DNA of 41,310 nt from Mesorhizobium sp. SCN 65-20 (GCA_001724355.1 MEEF01000021.1:1-41310), one strand, 5' to 3'; counted from the first letter of the stretch, positions 1 to 8,141 are shown. A program made the numbers and translations. The notes: generated from the letters alone by a model not told the origin.

Positions 1-782
1 CGGCCGCGGTCGAAGGTGACGTAGTTGGTGATGTCGACCAGCGCGTTGATGGGGCGCAGGCCGATGGCCAGCAGGCGCTGCTGCATCCACTTGGGCGAGG
101 GGCCATTCTTGACGCCGCGCACCAGACGCAGGGCGAAGCCCGGGCAGAGCTCGGGCGCCTCGATCGAGACCTTGACCGGGCACTCGCCTTCACCCTTGAT
201 CGCTTCGACGGCACCGCCCTTGAGCGTGCCGAGGCCGGAGGCGGCGAGGTCGCGGGCGATGCCATGGACGCTGGTGGCGTCGGGGCGGTTCGGCGTCAGG
301 TTGATCTCGATCATCGGGTCGTCGAGATAGGCGTAGGCCGCGAAGGACGTGCCGACGGGCGCATCGGCCGGCAGGTCGATGATGCCGTTATGCTCGTCCG
401 ACAGCTGCAGCTCGCGCTCGGAGCACATCATGCCGTGGCTCTCGACGCCGCGGATCTTGCCGACCGACAGGGTCACGTCGATGCCAGGCACGTAGGTGCC
501 GGGGGCGGCGAAGGCGCCGATAAGGCCGGCTCGCGCGTTGGGCGCGCCGCAGACGACCTGGATGGGGGCGCCCGTGCCGGTGTCGACGGTCAGCACCTGC
601 AGCTTGTCGGCGTCGGGGTGACGGCTCGCGGTCAGCACCTTGGCGATGACGAAGGGCTTGAGCGCCGCCTTGTCGTCGACGGACTCGACTTCGAGGCCGA
701 TCGAGGTCAGGCGCTCGACGATCTCATCGAGCGAAGCGTCGGTGTCGAGGTGATCCTTGAGCCAGGAGAGGGTGAATTTCAT
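1..782 (-). CDS. pheT: phenylalanyl-tRNA synthetase beta subunit, N-terminal part (cut by window edge)
   Basis: The beta chain of the alpha2-beta2 PheRS charges tRNA-Phe in the cytoplasm. The reverse strand reads [17 protein letters not shown] from 782 and stays open to the window edge, about 260 codons; the full protein is near 800 residues, so only the N-terminal third is present. The visible part has the EMAP/OB-fold tRNA-binding region with the family motif VVCGAPNAR near residue 80, followed by the segment containing NLTPNRPD and the start of the B3/B4 editing region ([10 protein letters not shown]). The ATG at 780-782 overlaps the TGA of the upstream ASCH gene in an ATGA junction, which supports this start and suggests translational coupling. 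The assignment is secure; nothing can be said about the missing C-terminus. Confidence 0.95.
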   Translation of the reverse strand, partial: MKFTLSWLKDHLDTDASLDEIVERLTSIGLEVESVDDKAALKPFVIAKVLTASRHPDADKLQVLTVDTGTGAPIQVVCGAPNARAGLIGAFAAPGTYVPGIDVTLSVGKIRGVESHGMMCSERELQLSDEHNGIIDLPADAPVGTSFAAYAYLDDPMIEINLTPNRPDATSVHGIARDLAASGLGTLKGGAVEAIKGEGECPVKVSIEAPELCPGFALRLVRGVKNGPSPKWMQQRLLAIGLRPINALVDITNYVTFDRG

Positions 783-1210
783 GGGTTCACTCGTTTCGTG
801 TCGTTGCGGTCGAGCACTTCCACCACGCGGAACCGCTCACAAACCAAAATCATGTCAGGCGAAAAGCCGCCGTTGCGGGCGAAATAGGCCTCGTGGGCCT
901 CACGCCAGTATTCATAGGACAGGTCGCCTTCGCCTTCCGCGGCAGCAAATTCGGCATCGACCTCATCGAAGCGACGATGAACCGCCTCAACAGTCTCGAT
1001 GACGGCAGCACGCCGGCCCTGGCCGTCGAGCACGACATCCCTGCGGCCGACCTCGGGCACCGGCTCGGCGCCGCCGTAGTCGCGCAAGGCGCCGCAAGTC
1101 GCGGTCTTCTTGCCCGACAACACCAGCGCCAAAAGCTCGTCGGCGAGCTCCGGGCTGTCGCCGAAGGCAAACGTCACCGCACCGGCATATCGGTCGGCAG
1201 CGTCGATCAT
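779..1210 (-). CDS. ASCH-domain protein inserted between pheS and pheT
   Basis: A 143-residue protein resembling the ASCH family (PUA-like fold, putative RNA binding or RNA-modified-base hydrolysis; several relatives are cytidine-derivative amidohydrolases). It shows the family's [14 protein letters not shown] segment near residues 32-46, an acidic [10 protein letters not shown] stretch and a C-terminal strand of the type [14 protein letters not shown]. Its ATG overlaps the pheS stop (1207-1210) and its TGA overlaps the pheT start (779-782), both as ATGA, so it is translated between the two PheRS subunits. Family membership is inferred from motifs. A role in tRNA or translation quality control is only suggested by position. 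The substrate is unknown. Confidence 0.8.
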   Translation of the reverse strand: MIDAADRYAGAVTFAFGDSPELADELLALVLSGKKTATCGALRDYGGAEPVPEVGRRDVVLDGQGRRAAVIETVEAVHRRFDEVDAEFAAAEGEGDLSYEYWREAHEAYFARNGGFSPDMILVCERFRVVEVLDRNDTKRVNP

Positions 1211-2292
1211 GCGCTCAGGCCACCGAACAACGTCGGCATGTCGAGCGGGCGGAAGCCGTAGTGCTGCAGCCAGCGGACATCGGCGTCGAAGAAGGCGCGC
1301 AGGTCGGGCATGCCGTATTTCAGCATGGCGATGCGGTCGATGCCCATGCCCCAGGCGAAGCCCTGGTACTCATCCGGATCGAGACCGCCATGGCGCAGCA
1401 CGTTGGGGTGGACCATGCCGCAGCCGAGGATCTCCATCCAGTCGTTGCCCTCGCCGAAGCGCACTTCGCCGGGACGCGAACGGTCGCACTGGATGTCGAC
1501 CTCGAGGCTCGGCTCGGTGAACGGGAAGAAGGACGGGCGGAAGCGCATCTTGACCGAGGGCACCTCGAAGAACGCCTTGCAGAACTCCTCCAGCACCCAC
1601 TTCATGTTGGCGATGTTGGCGGTCTTGTCGATGACCAGGCCCTCGACCTGATGGAACATCGGCGAGTGCGTGGCGTCCGAATCCTGGCGATAGGTCTTGC
1701 CCGGAATGACGATACGGATCGGCGGCTTCTGCGTCTCCATGGTGCGGATCTGCACCGGCGAGGTATGGGTGCGCAAAAGCTTGCGCTCGCCATTAGCGTC
1801 GGGCGGGAAGAAGAAGGTGTCGTGCATCTCGCGCGCCGGATGCCCCTCGGGGAAGTTCAGCGCGGTGAAGTTGTAATGGTCGGTCTCGACGTCGGGACCT
1901 TCGGCGATCGAGAAGCCGAGGTCGCCGAAGATCGCCGCGATCTCGTCGATCACCTGGCTGATCGGATGGATGCGGCCGCGTTCGGCCGGCGACTGGCGCA
2001 CTGGAAGGGTGACGTCGACCTTCTCGGAGGCAAGGCGCGCGGTGATCGCGACATCGCGCAACTCGCTCTTGCGGGCGGTGAGCGCATCGGTGACACGGTT
2101 CTTCAGGCCGTTGATCGCCGGGCCCTTGGTCTGGCGCTCCCCGGGGCTCATCGCGCCGAGGGTCTTCAGCATTTCCGAGACCGAGCCCTTCTTGCCGAGG
2201 GCTGCGACGCGCACTGCCTCGATCGCCTGCTCGTCGGAGGCGGAAGCGATGTCGCTCAGCAGCGATTGTTCGAGAGTTTCAAGATCGCTCAT
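1207..2292 (-). CDS. pheS: phenylalanyl-tRNA synthetase alpha subunit
   Basis: Catalytic alpha chain of PheRS, a class II aminoacyl-tRNA synthetase, 361 residues and of normal length. The N-terminal part is the tRNA-binding coiled coil. The catalytic core shows motif 2 ([19 protein letters not shown]) and the motif 3 region ending in [13 protein letters not shown], with FTEPSLEVD between them. I chose the ATG at 2292 ([12 protein letters not shown]). The frame stays open to 2334, but the added residues fall on the hairpin and U-tract separating this gene from rplT and do not look like PheS. The gene ends in an ATGA overlap with the ASCH gene. Confidence 0.96.
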   Translation of the reverse strand: MSDLETLEQSLLSDIASASDEQAIEAVRVAALGKKGSVSEMLKTLGAMSPGERQTKGPAINGLKNRVTDALTARKSELRDVAITARLASEKVDVTLPVRQSPAERGRIHPISQVIDEIAAIFGDLGFSIAEGPDVETDHYNFTALNFPEGHPAREMHDTFFFPPDANGERKLLRTHTSPVQIRTMETQKPPIRIVIPGKTYRQDSDATHSPMFHQVEGLVIDKTANIANMKWVLEEFCKAFFEVPSVKMRFRPSFFPFTEPSLEVDIQCDRSRPGEVRFGEGNDWMEILGCGMVHPNVLRHGGLDPDEYQGFAWGMGIDRIAMLKYGMPDLRAFFDADVRWLQHYGFRPLDMPTLFGGLSA

Positions 2293-2331
2293 GGTCCAGA
2301 TCCGTTGCGGCCCTAAGGCCCTTCGTTGCTG

Positions 2332-2370
2332 CAAAAGAAAAACCCGCGCCAGCCGTGCCAGCGCGGGTTT
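2332..2370 (-). terminator. hairpin with U-tract between rplT and pheS
   Basis: On the minus strand a perfect 10-bp stem (arms 2361-2370 and 2340-2349, 11-nt loop) is followed by a U-rich run (complement of 2332-2341). It lies 37 nt after the rplT stop and about 40 nt before the pheS ATG. It should terminate rpmI-rplT transcripts at least partly. It could also act as an attenuator controlling pheS-ASCH-pheT; I found no separate promoter that I would trust between it and pheS. Confidence 0.8.
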
Positions 2371-2406
2371 CCCAAATCAAGTCAGTGATGCTTGGGAAGG
2401 CGCTGG

Positions 2407-2808
2407 TTAAGCAACAGCGCTTTCAAAAGCATTCGGGGTGGTGTTCTTGAGGTACTCAAGAGCAACCTTGGCCTTGGCCACGAGCGCGGCGAATGCCTGC
2501 GGCTCATGGATTGCCATGTCGGAGAGGATCTTGCGATCGATCTCGATGTTGGCCTTGTTCAGACCGTCGATGAAGCGGCCGTAGGTCAGGCCGTGCTCGC
2601 GAACCGCGGCGTTGATGCGCTGGACCCACAGGGCGCGGAAGTTGCGCTTGCGGTTCTTGCGGTCGCGGTAAGCGTACTGCTTCGACTTCTCCACCGCCTG
2701 CTTGGCAATGCGGATGGTGTTCTTGCGGCGGCCGTAGAAACCCTTGGCCTGGGCGAGAACCTTCTTGTGCTTGGCGTGGGCGGTTACGCCCCTTTTGACG
2801 CGTGCCAT
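2407..2808 (-). CDS. rplT: 50S ribosomal protein L20
   Basis: L20, 133 residues, a large-subunit assembly protein that binds 23S rRNA and in several bacteria also represses its own operon by binding the mRNA leader. The sequence starts [18 protein letters not shown] and has the basic N-terminal helix followed by the globular part with [19 protein letters not shown]. Small C-terminal additions ([17 protein letters not shown]) are normal for alphaproteobacteria. It lies 37 nt downstream of rpmI and is surely co-transcribed with it. A hairpin with a U-tract follows at 2332-2370. Confidence 0.98.
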   Translation of the reverse strand: MARVKRGVTAHAKHKKVLAQAKGFYGRRKNTIRIAKQAVEKSKQYAYRDRKNRKRNFRALWVQRINAAVREHGLTYGRFIDGLNKANIEIDRKILSDMAIHEPQAFAALVAKAKVALEYLKNTTPNAFESAVA

Positions 2809-2845
2809 GTCATGATCTCCTTAAAACGCTGTCCAGGCCGTCGGC

Positions 2846-3049
2846 TCAGAGGCCGTTCGGCAGAAAATTCTTGATGACCTTCTTGGCATCCGGCTCAGCG
2901 AGAACCATCGTGCCGCGGGCATCGCGAATGAACTTGTTGGTGCGCTTGATCATGCCGTGGCGCTTGCCAGCTGCAGCCGCCAGGACCTTGCCAGTCGCGG
3001 TAACCTTGAACCGCTTCTTGGCAGCAGATTTGGTCTTCATCTTGGGCAT
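2846..3049 (-). CDS. rpmI: 50S ribosomal protein L35
   Basis: L35, 67 residues, a small basic large-subunit protein. It begins [20 protein letters not shown] and ends [12 protein letters not shown], full length for the family. The ATG at 3049 is preceded by an AAGGAG ribosome site. An upstream in-frame ATG exists, but it would add 53 unrelated residues lying in the leader hairpin region. A candidate promoter (3187-3215) and a strong leader hairpin (3145-3174) precede it, and rplT follows directly. Confidence 0.97.
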   Translation of the reverse strand: MPKMKTKSAAKKRFKVTATGKVLAAAAGKRHGMIKRTNKFIRDARGTMVLAEPDAKKVIKNFLPNGL

Positions 3050-3144
3050 TTTGCTACTCCTTGTTGGGGCTTCCTCGGCGCCGGGGCGCTTCGAAGTCCC
3101 TATGTTGTTGTTTTCAGGCCGACCAAAGCCCGAAAAGCAAATGA

Positions 3145-3174
3145 AACCGCCACGGCATGCCCTGCCGGGCGGTT
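3145..3174 (-). promoter_or_regulatory. strong hairpin in the rpmI-rplT leader
   Basis: The arms 3168-3174/3145-3151 and 3163-3167/3153-3157 make a 12-bp stem with one bulged base (3152) and a 5-nt loop. It is followed on the minus strand by a moderately U-rich stretch (complement of 3125-3144). If the promoter at 3187-3215 is real, this hairpin starts only a few nucleotides into the transcript. It could be a terminator for the upstream methyltransferase gene, an attenuator, or a binding site for L20/L35 feedback. The structure is visible; its function is inferred. Confidence 0.6.
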
Positions 3175-3186
3175 CTTGGACGCGGC

Positions 3187-3215
3187 TATATACTCGCTCG
3201 TGCTGCAATGCGCAA
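3187..3215 (-). promoter_or_regulatory. candidate sigma-70-type promoter of rpmI-rplT
   Basis: On the minus strand TTGCGC (3210-3215) is separated by exactly 17 nt from TATATA (3187-3192). The expected start of transcription is near 3180, giving a leader of roughly 130 nt before the rpmI ATG. The AT-rich -10 stands out in a GC-rich setting. Confidence 0.55.
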
Positions 3216-3253
3216 CACCTGCGCGGGGCCGGAATGCAATGAATCTGCGGCCT

Positions 3254-3880
3254 TCACGGCAGGCGGAACAGCACCGGCAACGTACCCGTGACCTGGGCAT
3301 GATCGATCATTTCGAACACCGGCAGCGCGACGAGGAACACCAGCCCGTCGAGCAGCGTGTTCAATAGCAGCCTCGGCTTGAAGCGGCCGGTATCGCCCTC
3401 CTTGTAGAGGGAAAAATCGGGGAAGAAGCGCGGCACCCGGTCGAGATAGGCGAGGTACTCCGCGCCGAACTCCGACTTAAGGAAACGCTCCTCGCGCAGG
3501 ATCACGATGTGGAAGGCGCCCGCGCACAGGGCCGCGAAGCCGACCATCGCGACGATCGAGCCCATCTGGGCGCCGACGCCGGCCGCGGCCAGGGTGGAGA
3601 AGACGTATAGCGGGTTGCGGGTCATCGAATAGGGCCCGCCAGTCACGACCTCGTCGGACTTTCGCCCGCCGATATAGAGCGTGCACCAGAGGCGCCCGAC
3701 GATGCCCAGGAAGATCATCAGGATGCCGGCCATCTCGAGGACTTCGTGGATGGTGCTGTCGGGCGGGAAGGCGGACTGGCCGAAAAGCAATGCCGCGAAC
3801 ATCGCGATGATCGCCACCGCGAGCACGAGCCTGCGCATGCGCTGGTAGCGACCCAGCCCGTTCTTGTCCTGAGAATTCAT
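3254..3880 (-). CDS. isoprenylcysteine carboxyl methyltransferase-like membrane protein
   Basis: A 208-residue integral membrane protein of the ICMT/PEMT-like methyltransferase superfamily. It has hydrophobic segments near residues 15-35, 48-68 and 95-125 and a last one near 170-190. The cofactor-binding signature is in the second half: GGPYSMTRNPLYVFS (the family's R-H/N-P-x-Y element) followed by EERFLKSEFGAEYLAYLDRV and RFFP. Bacterial members methylate small molecules, lipids or prenylated compounds with S-adenosylmethionine; the substrate cannot be read from the sequence. It lies between infC and rpmI on the same strand, splitting the usual infC-rpmI-rplT order. Family call is good; function is unknown. 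Confidence 0.8.
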   Translation of the reverse strand: MNSQDKNGLGRYQRMRRLVLAVAIIAMFAALLFGQSAFPPDSTIHEVLEMAGILMIFLGIVGRLWCTLYIGGRKSDEVVTGGPYSMTRNPLYVFSTLAAAGVGAQMGSIVAMVGFAALCAGAFHIVILREERFLKSEFGAEYLAYLDRVPRFFPDFSLYKEGDTGRFKPRLLLNTLLDGLVFLVALPVFEMIDHAQVTGTLPVLFRLP

Positions 3881-3944
3881 CCAAGCCCAACGCCACCGGC
3901 CCGCCCGGCGGGTCGGTCGACGCCCATCCTGATAGAGTATGCCG

Positions 3945-3964
3945 GCCCCGGCTGATGCCGGGGC
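3945..3964 (-). terminator. possible weak terminator after infC
   Basis: A 7-bp GC stem (arms 3958-3964 and 3945-3951, 6-nt loop) lies about 10 nt after the infC stop. No clear U-tract follows it, so it may only stabilise the mRNA end. Confidence 0.35.
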
Positions 3965-3973
3965 ATTGCGGCA

Positions 3974-4510
3974 TCAGCGTGGCGCGAGCACCATCATCAT
4001 CTGACGGCCTTCGAGCTTCGGCTCGGCTTCGACCTTGGCGATGGTAGCGGTTTCCTCACGGACCTTGTTGAGGAGCTGCATGCCGAGTTCCATGTGCGCC
4101 ATTTCGCGGCCGCGGAACCTGAGCGTCAGCTTGACCTTGTCGCCTTCCTCGAAGAAGCGGCGGACCGCCTTCATCTTGGTCTCGTAGTCGTGGTCGTCGA
4201 TGTTCGGGCGCATCTTGATCTCCTTGATCTCGATGACCTTCTGGTTCTTGCGCGCCTCGGCAGCCTTCTTCTGGTTGGCGTACTTCAGCTTGCCCAAGTC
4301 AAGAATCTTGACGACCGGCGGCTGGGCGTTGGGGGAAATTTCGACGAGGTCGAGGCCAGCCTCTTCGGCGGCCAGGAGCGCTTCGTTGATGGAGACGTCG
4401 CCACGGTTCTGTCCGTCGGCGTCGATGAGCTGGACCCGGGGAACCCGGATGTCACGGTTAGCGCGCGGGCCGTCCTTGGTCGGCGCGGCTGCTTTGAAAG
4501 GTCTGCGAAT
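3974..4510 (-). CDS. infC: translation initiation factor IF-3, starting at ATT
   Basis: IF-3 binds the 30S subunit and checks start-codon and initiator-tRNA pairing. The protein has 178 residues: a short basic N-terminus, the N-terminal domain ([20 protein letters not shown]), a linker and the C-terminal domain ending [12 protein letters not shown]. There is no suitable ATG at the conserved N-terminus. The frame begins at an ATT (complement of 4508-4510) placed 9 nt after a GAGGAG ribosome site, giving ATT-CGC-AGA-CCT. ATT is the classic autoregulatory start of infC, since IF-3 discriminates against it. An ATG further upstream at 4603 would add residues unlike IF-3 and is rejected. Confidence 0.95.
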   Translation of the reverse strand: MRRPFKAAAPTKDGPRANRDIRVPRVQLIDADGQNRGDVSINEALLAAEEAGLDLVEISPNAQPPVVKILDLGKLKYANQKKAAEARKNQKVIEIKEIKMRPNIDDHDYETKMKAVRRFFEEGDKVKLTLRFRGREMAHMELGMQLLNKVREETATIAKVEAEPKLEGRQMMMVLAPR

Positions 4511-4560
4511 GGTCGTTGTCTCCTCGAGCCATTGACGTTGTAAAGGTTTTCGGACGCGCC

Positions 4561-4588
4561 AATGTGGGTAGCGCGCGGGCGTTGTCAA
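4561..4588 (-). promoter_or_regulatory. possible promoter of infC
   Basis: A perfect -35-like TTGACA (complement of 4583-4588) is followed after 16 nt by CACATT (complement of 4561-4566), a poor -10. It sits 50-80 nt upstream of the ATT start, in the divergent space between infC and the hydrolase gene. Confidence 0.35.
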
Positions 4589-4711
4589 TAGCACAGCAAT
4601 CACAACAAATCACCTGCAACCGCGCAGGCTTCCTGCGTCAAAGGAAGGTTTTTGCCGGGACTGTTCCGAAAGTGCCACCTGTGCCACAAGTCCGTGCCGA
4701 GAGGATCCGAC

Positions 4712-5485
4712 ATGACCGCAAGCACTCCGGAATTCATCGAAGTCGAAGGCAACCGCATCGCATTGCGACATCAGGCAGGCAGGGCGCCGGGTGTTGTCTG
4801 GCTGGGCGGTTACAAGTCCGACATGCTGGGCACCAAGGCGGAAACGCTGGCGGAGTGGTCGGCAGGCGAGGGACGCGCTTTCCTTCGGCACGACTATTCC
4901 GGCCATGGCGAAAGTGGCGGCGCCTTCGCCGACGGGACCATCTCGAAATGGCTGGCTGAGAGCCTCGCCGTCTTCCGAGGCTTCACCGAGGGCCCGCAGA
5001 TACTCGTCGGCTCGTCGATGGGCGCGTGGATCGCGCTGCGCATGAACGACGAGCTCAACAAGGCGGGCGAGGGCGACCGCGTCGCGGGGCTCGTGCTGCT
5101 GGCGCCGGCGCCTGACTTCACGGCCGAGCTGATCGAGCCGGAGCTGACGGAGGCGCAGCGCAGGGATCTGGCCGAGAAGGGTTACTTCGAGGAGCCCTCG
5201 GAGTATTCGCCGGAGCCCTACGTCTACACCCGCGCGCTGATCGAGGATGGACGGCACAATCTGGTCATGACCGGCCCGATCCACACCCATTGCCCCATCC
5301 ACATCATCCAGGGGCTGGCCGATCCGGATGTGCCACACAGCCACGCGCTCAAGCTGATGAGCCTCCTGCCGGCCGACGACGCGACACTATCGCTTGTGCC
5401 CGACGGCGACCACCGCCTGTCGCGGCCACAGGACCTCAATCTCATCAAGCGGGCGGTGGGCGAGATCATCGGGCGGGCGGGCTGA
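4712..5485 (+). CDS. alpha/beta-fold hydrolase (ABHD10-like serine hydrolase)
   Basis: A cytoplasmic alpha/beta hydrolase of 257 residues. The oxyanion/turn region is WLGGYKSDM (30-38), followed by HDYSGHGES (60-68). The nucleophile elbow is GSSMG with Ser102; the acid is Asp204 or Asp206 in GLADPDVP; the catalytic histidine is His234 in GDHRLSR. The arrangement resembles ABHD10-type thioesterases/esterases. The ATG at 4712 follows a GAGAGGA ribosome site; an ATG 60 nt upstream adds unrelated residues. The benE-like gene starts 5 nt after its stop, so the two are probably co-transcribed. The substrate is unknown. Confidence 0.85.
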   Translation: MTASTPEFIEVEGNRIALRHQAGRAPGVVWLGGYKSDMLGTKAETLAEWSAGEGRAFLRHDYSGHGESGGAFADGTISKWLAESLAVFRGFTEGPQILVGSSMGAWIALRMNDELNKAGEGDRVAGLVLLAPAPDFTAELIEPELTEAQRRDLAEKGYFEEPSEYSPEPYVYTRALIEDGRHNLVMTGPIHTHCPIHIIQGLADPDVPHSHALKLMSLLPADDATLSLVPDGDHRLSRPQDLNLIKRAVGEIIGRAG

Positions 5486-5490
5486 ACGCC

Positions 5491-6633
5491 GTGCGCATCT
5501 CGATCCCGATCTCGGCCTTCGTCGCGGCGATCGTCGGCTTCGGCAGCACGCTGGCCATCATCGTCGCGGCGGCGGACGCGGTGGGCGCAACGCAGATCCA
5601 GACCGCGAGCTGGGTCACCGCCATCTGCCTTGCCATGGCCGTCGAGACGGCTTGGCTGTCTTGGCGGACGAAAATGCCCGTCATCACCGCCTGGTCGACG
5701 CCGGGGGCTGCGCTGATCGCTGCGAGCAGCGGCTTCACCATTGGCGAGGCGGTGGGCGCCTTCCTGGTGACCGGCGTGCTTCTGGTGCTGACCGGGCTGA
5801 TCAAGCCGCTGACGCAACTGATCTCGCGCATTCCGGCATCGGTCGCCTCGGGCATGCTGGCAGGCATCGTCGTGACTTTTGCCATCAATGCGGCCAAGGC
5901 GGTGCCCTCCGACCCGTGGCTGATCCTGCCGCTGATAGGCGCCTTCTTCCTGATCCGGCTCTACAATCCGGCACTGTCGGTGCTGGTGGTGCTGGTCGGC
6001 GGCGGGTTAGCTGCATTCCTCACCGGCCGCGTCGGCGGCCTGCCGACACCGGAACTGTCGACGCTGACGTTGATCGCGCCGGAATTCACGCTGACCGCCA
6101 CGATCGGCCTCGCTTTGCCGCTCTATCTCGTCACCATGGCCTCGCAGAACCTGTCGGGCCTCGCCGTTCTGCGCGCCGCTGGCTACCACCCCGAGCCAGG
6201 ACCGCTGATCGGCGTGACCGGGCTGTTCTCCGTATTGTCGGCGCCCTTCGGCGCCTCGACCACCAACCTCGCGGCGATCTCGGCTGCGATCTGCACCGGG
6301 CCGGACGTGCATCCCGACATGAAGGAGCGCTGGAAGACGGGGCCGTTCTACGCGCTCGCCTACCTGGTCTTCGCCGCCTTCGGTGCATCGCTGGTGGCGG
6401 TGTTCGCGGTGCTGCCACCGAGCCTGATCGTGCTGGTGGCGGGGCTTGGGCTGATCTCGTCGCTGGCCAATGCACTGGCGATCGCGCTCAAGGACGACCA
6501 CCACCGCATGGCGGCGACGATCGCCTTCGTGGTCACCGCCTCGGGGCTGACGCTGCTCGGCGTCGGATCCGCCTTCTGGGGACTTGTGGCTGGGCTGATC
6601 GTGCTGGTGCTCGAGAACTTCAAAAAAGGCTAG
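5491..6633 (+). CDS. benE: BenE-family benzoate/H+ symporter-like transporter (GTG start)
   Basis: A 380-residue, highly hydrophobic inner-membrane protein with about 12 predicted segments, close to BenE transporters. Visible family features are an early SAFVAAIVGFGSTLAII segment, the WSTPGAALIAASSG loop, IPASVASGMLAGIV in the middle, and PFGASTTNLAAISAAICTGPD in the later half. BenE proteins move benzoate or related aromatic acids with protons, but no aromatic catabolic genes lie nearby, so the real substrate is open. I chose the GTG at 5491 because it immediately precedes the hydrophobic start and lies just after the hydrolase stop; earlier in-frame ATGs would extend into the hydrolase. Confidence 0.82.
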   Translation: MRISIPISAFVAAIVGFGSTLAIIVAAADAVGATQIQTASWVTAICLAMAVETAWLSWRTKMPVITAWSTPGAALIAASSGFTIGEAVGAFLVTGVLLVLTGLIKPLTQLISRIPASVASGMLAGIVVTFAINAAKAVPSDPWLILPLIGAFFLIRLYNPALSVLVVLVGGGLAAFLTGRVGGLPTPELSTLTLIAPEFTLTATIGLALPLYLVTMASQNLSGLAVLRAAGYHPEPGPLIGVTGLFSVLSAPFGASTTNLAAISAAICTGPDVHPDMKERWKTGPFYALAYLVFAAFGASLVAVFAVLPPSLIVLVAGLGLISSLANALAIALKDDHHRMAATIAFVVTASGLTLLGVGSAFWGLVAGLIVLVLENFKKG

Positions 6634-6752
6634 CAGTCGCAATCCCTTGTCCGGTTTCGGGCGGCGGCGTCTTGAATCGCCATTTTTGCTTTCCCATGTC
6701 GATTGGAGCAGCTTTTTCCCCGGCTGCCTCGAACAAAGGAACGGCAACCTAC

Positions 6753-7193
6753 ATGAACACGACTGCACTGATCCGTCCGGCTTGGACGCCGGCGACCATC
6801 GCGCTGATGGTGATCGGCTTCATGGTGTTCTGGCCGCTCGGCCTCGCCATGCTTGCCTATATCATCTGGGGCGACCGGCTTGACGGCTTCAAGCGTGACG
6901 TGAACCGCGCGACGGACGGCGTTTTCGCCGGCTGCCGCCGGGCTTCCTACCGGGCCAACGCCCGTACCGGCAACGTCGCCTTCGACGACTGGCGCGAGAA
7001 GGAACTCGAGCGCCTGAACGAAGAGCGCCGCAAGCTCGACGAGATGCGCGACGAGTTCGACGCCTATGCCCGCGAACTGCGCCGCGCCAAGGACCAGGAC
7101 GAGTTCGACCGCTTCATGGCCAACCGCAACAAGCCGACGGCTCCGACGGTCACGCCCAAGAAGGGCGGCAAGTCGGGCCTGCTCGACGACTGA
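6753..7193 (+). CDS. DUF2852 membrane protein with coiled-coil tail
   Basis: A 146-residue protein of the DUF2852 type, common in Rhizobiales. An N-terminal membrane segment (about residues 15-40, IALMVIGFMVFWPLGLAMLA) is followed by a charged cytoplasmic part. A long Glu/Arg-rich helix, likely coiled coil (about 78-125, with EKELERLNEERRKLDEM), precedes a Lys-rich tail ending GLLDD. The ATG at 6753 follows an AAAGGA ribosome site. A strong terminator follows within 25 nt, so this is a short transcript. No function is known. Confidence 0.85.
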   Translation: MNTTALIRPAWTPATIALMVIGFMVFWPLGLAMLAYIIWGDRLDGFKRDVNRATDGVFAGCRRASYRANARTGNVAFDDWREKELERLNEERRKLDEMRDEFDAYARELRRAKDQDEFDRFMANRNKPTAPTVTPKKGGKSGLLDD

Positions 7194-7217
7194 GGCCAGC
7201 GCCTCTCCCGCACGACA

Positions 7218-7245
7218 CGGCGCCGCAATCCGCGGCGCCGTTTTT
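7218..7245 (+). terminator. rho-independent terminator after the DUF2852 gene
   Basis: A perfect 9-bp GC stem (7218-7226 and 7232-7240) with a 5-nt loop is followed directly by five T residues. It lies 24 nt after the stop codon. Confidence 0.9.
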
Positions 7246-7286
7246 GTTCCCGCAAAATCCGGCCCGAATCACCTATTGTCCCGCCC

Positions 7287-8039
7287 ATGCCCTTCGGTTT
7301 CCTGAGAAAGCTCCGCGAACCGGCTCCCGTGCAGGAGCGCGAGCACGTCGTGGCCGGACGGACCCTGCCGCTGCGCATCGTCGAGAACGACCGGGCGCGA
7401 CGGCTGACCTTGCGCATCGACGCCGGCGGCCGCGGCCTGCGCATCACCGTGCCGCCAGGCCTGCGCCAGGGCGAGGTCGAGCGCTTCCTCACCCGTCACC
7501 AGGGCTGGCTGGAGCAACGCCTCGCCAAGGTGCCCGACCGGCCGCAGGTGCGCCCCGGCATCAGGATCCCTATCCGCGGCACCCCGCATCTCATCGTGCA
7601 TGAAGGCGGCACACGCGGCACCGTGCGGTTGAGCGAGGATGAGACCGGCCCGACGCTGGTCGTCCATGGCGACCGGGTGCACCTGCCGCGCCGCATCGCC
7701 GACTTCCTCAAGCGCGAGGCCAAGCGCGACATAGAAGTGCTGGTGGCGAAGCATTGCGAGGCCGCCGGCCGCCGCGCCAAGGCGATCCGCTTCCGCGACA
7801 CCTCCAGCCGCTGGGGCTCGTGCACCTCGGATGGCACGCTGTCCTTCTCCTGGCGGATCATGATGGCGCCAGCGCCCGTCATCAACTACCTCGTCGCCCA
7901 TGAAGTGGCCCACCTCAGGGAGATGAACCACGGCCCAAAGTTCTGGAAGCTCTGCGAAGAACTCTGCCCAGACACCGAACGCTGCAAGGCGTGGCTCAAG
8001 CGCAATGGCGGCGCGCTGAAGGCGATCGTGTTCGAGTGA
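7287..8039 (+). CDS. YgjP/SprT-like zinc metalloprotease (M48-related)
   Basis: A 250-residue protein of the YgjP (DUF45) family. The C-terminal half carries the zincin motif HEVAH (205-209) with a third ligand candidate His215 in REMNHGPKFW. The preceding block RFRDTSSRWGSCTSDGTLSF (about 168-187) is the family signature that binds the fold together. There is no signal peptide, so it is predicted cytoplasmic. The biological target is not known. It is alone between the DUF2852 terminator and trpF, about 100 nt upstream of the trp genes. Confidence 0.88.
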   Translation: MPFGFLRKLREPAPVQEREHVVAGRTLPLRIVENDRARRLTLRIDAGGRGLRITVPPGLRQGEVERFLTRHQGWLEQRLAKVPDRPQVRPGIRIPIRGTPHLIVHEGGTRGTVRLSEDETGPTLVVHGDRVHLPRRIADFLKREAKRDIEVLVAKHCEAAGRRAKAIRFRDTSSRWGSCTSDGTLSFSWRIMMAPAPVINYLVAHEVAHLREMNHGPKFWKLCEELCPDTERCKAWLKRNGGALKAIVFE

Positions 8040-8141
8040 GCGAGTTTATCTCCCCTCTGGCAGCCGGCACGAGGCGGCCGGACGATAGCGCGCAGCGCTG
8101 TTTTCCTCGACTCCGCCGCCTTTTCATGCCAATCCCGGCCC

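Noticed and set aside
2293-2334. N-terminal extension or leader peptide upstream of pheS
   Set aside because: The frame is open, but the residues lie on the hairpin/U-tract side, are not Phe-rich and do not resemble PheS or a PheM-type leader.
5394-6752. Long N-terminal extension of the DUF2852 frame through the benE gene
   Set aside because: The real protein starts at 6753 with a ribosome site and a membrane segment; the upstream translation is an out-of-frame reading of the transporter.
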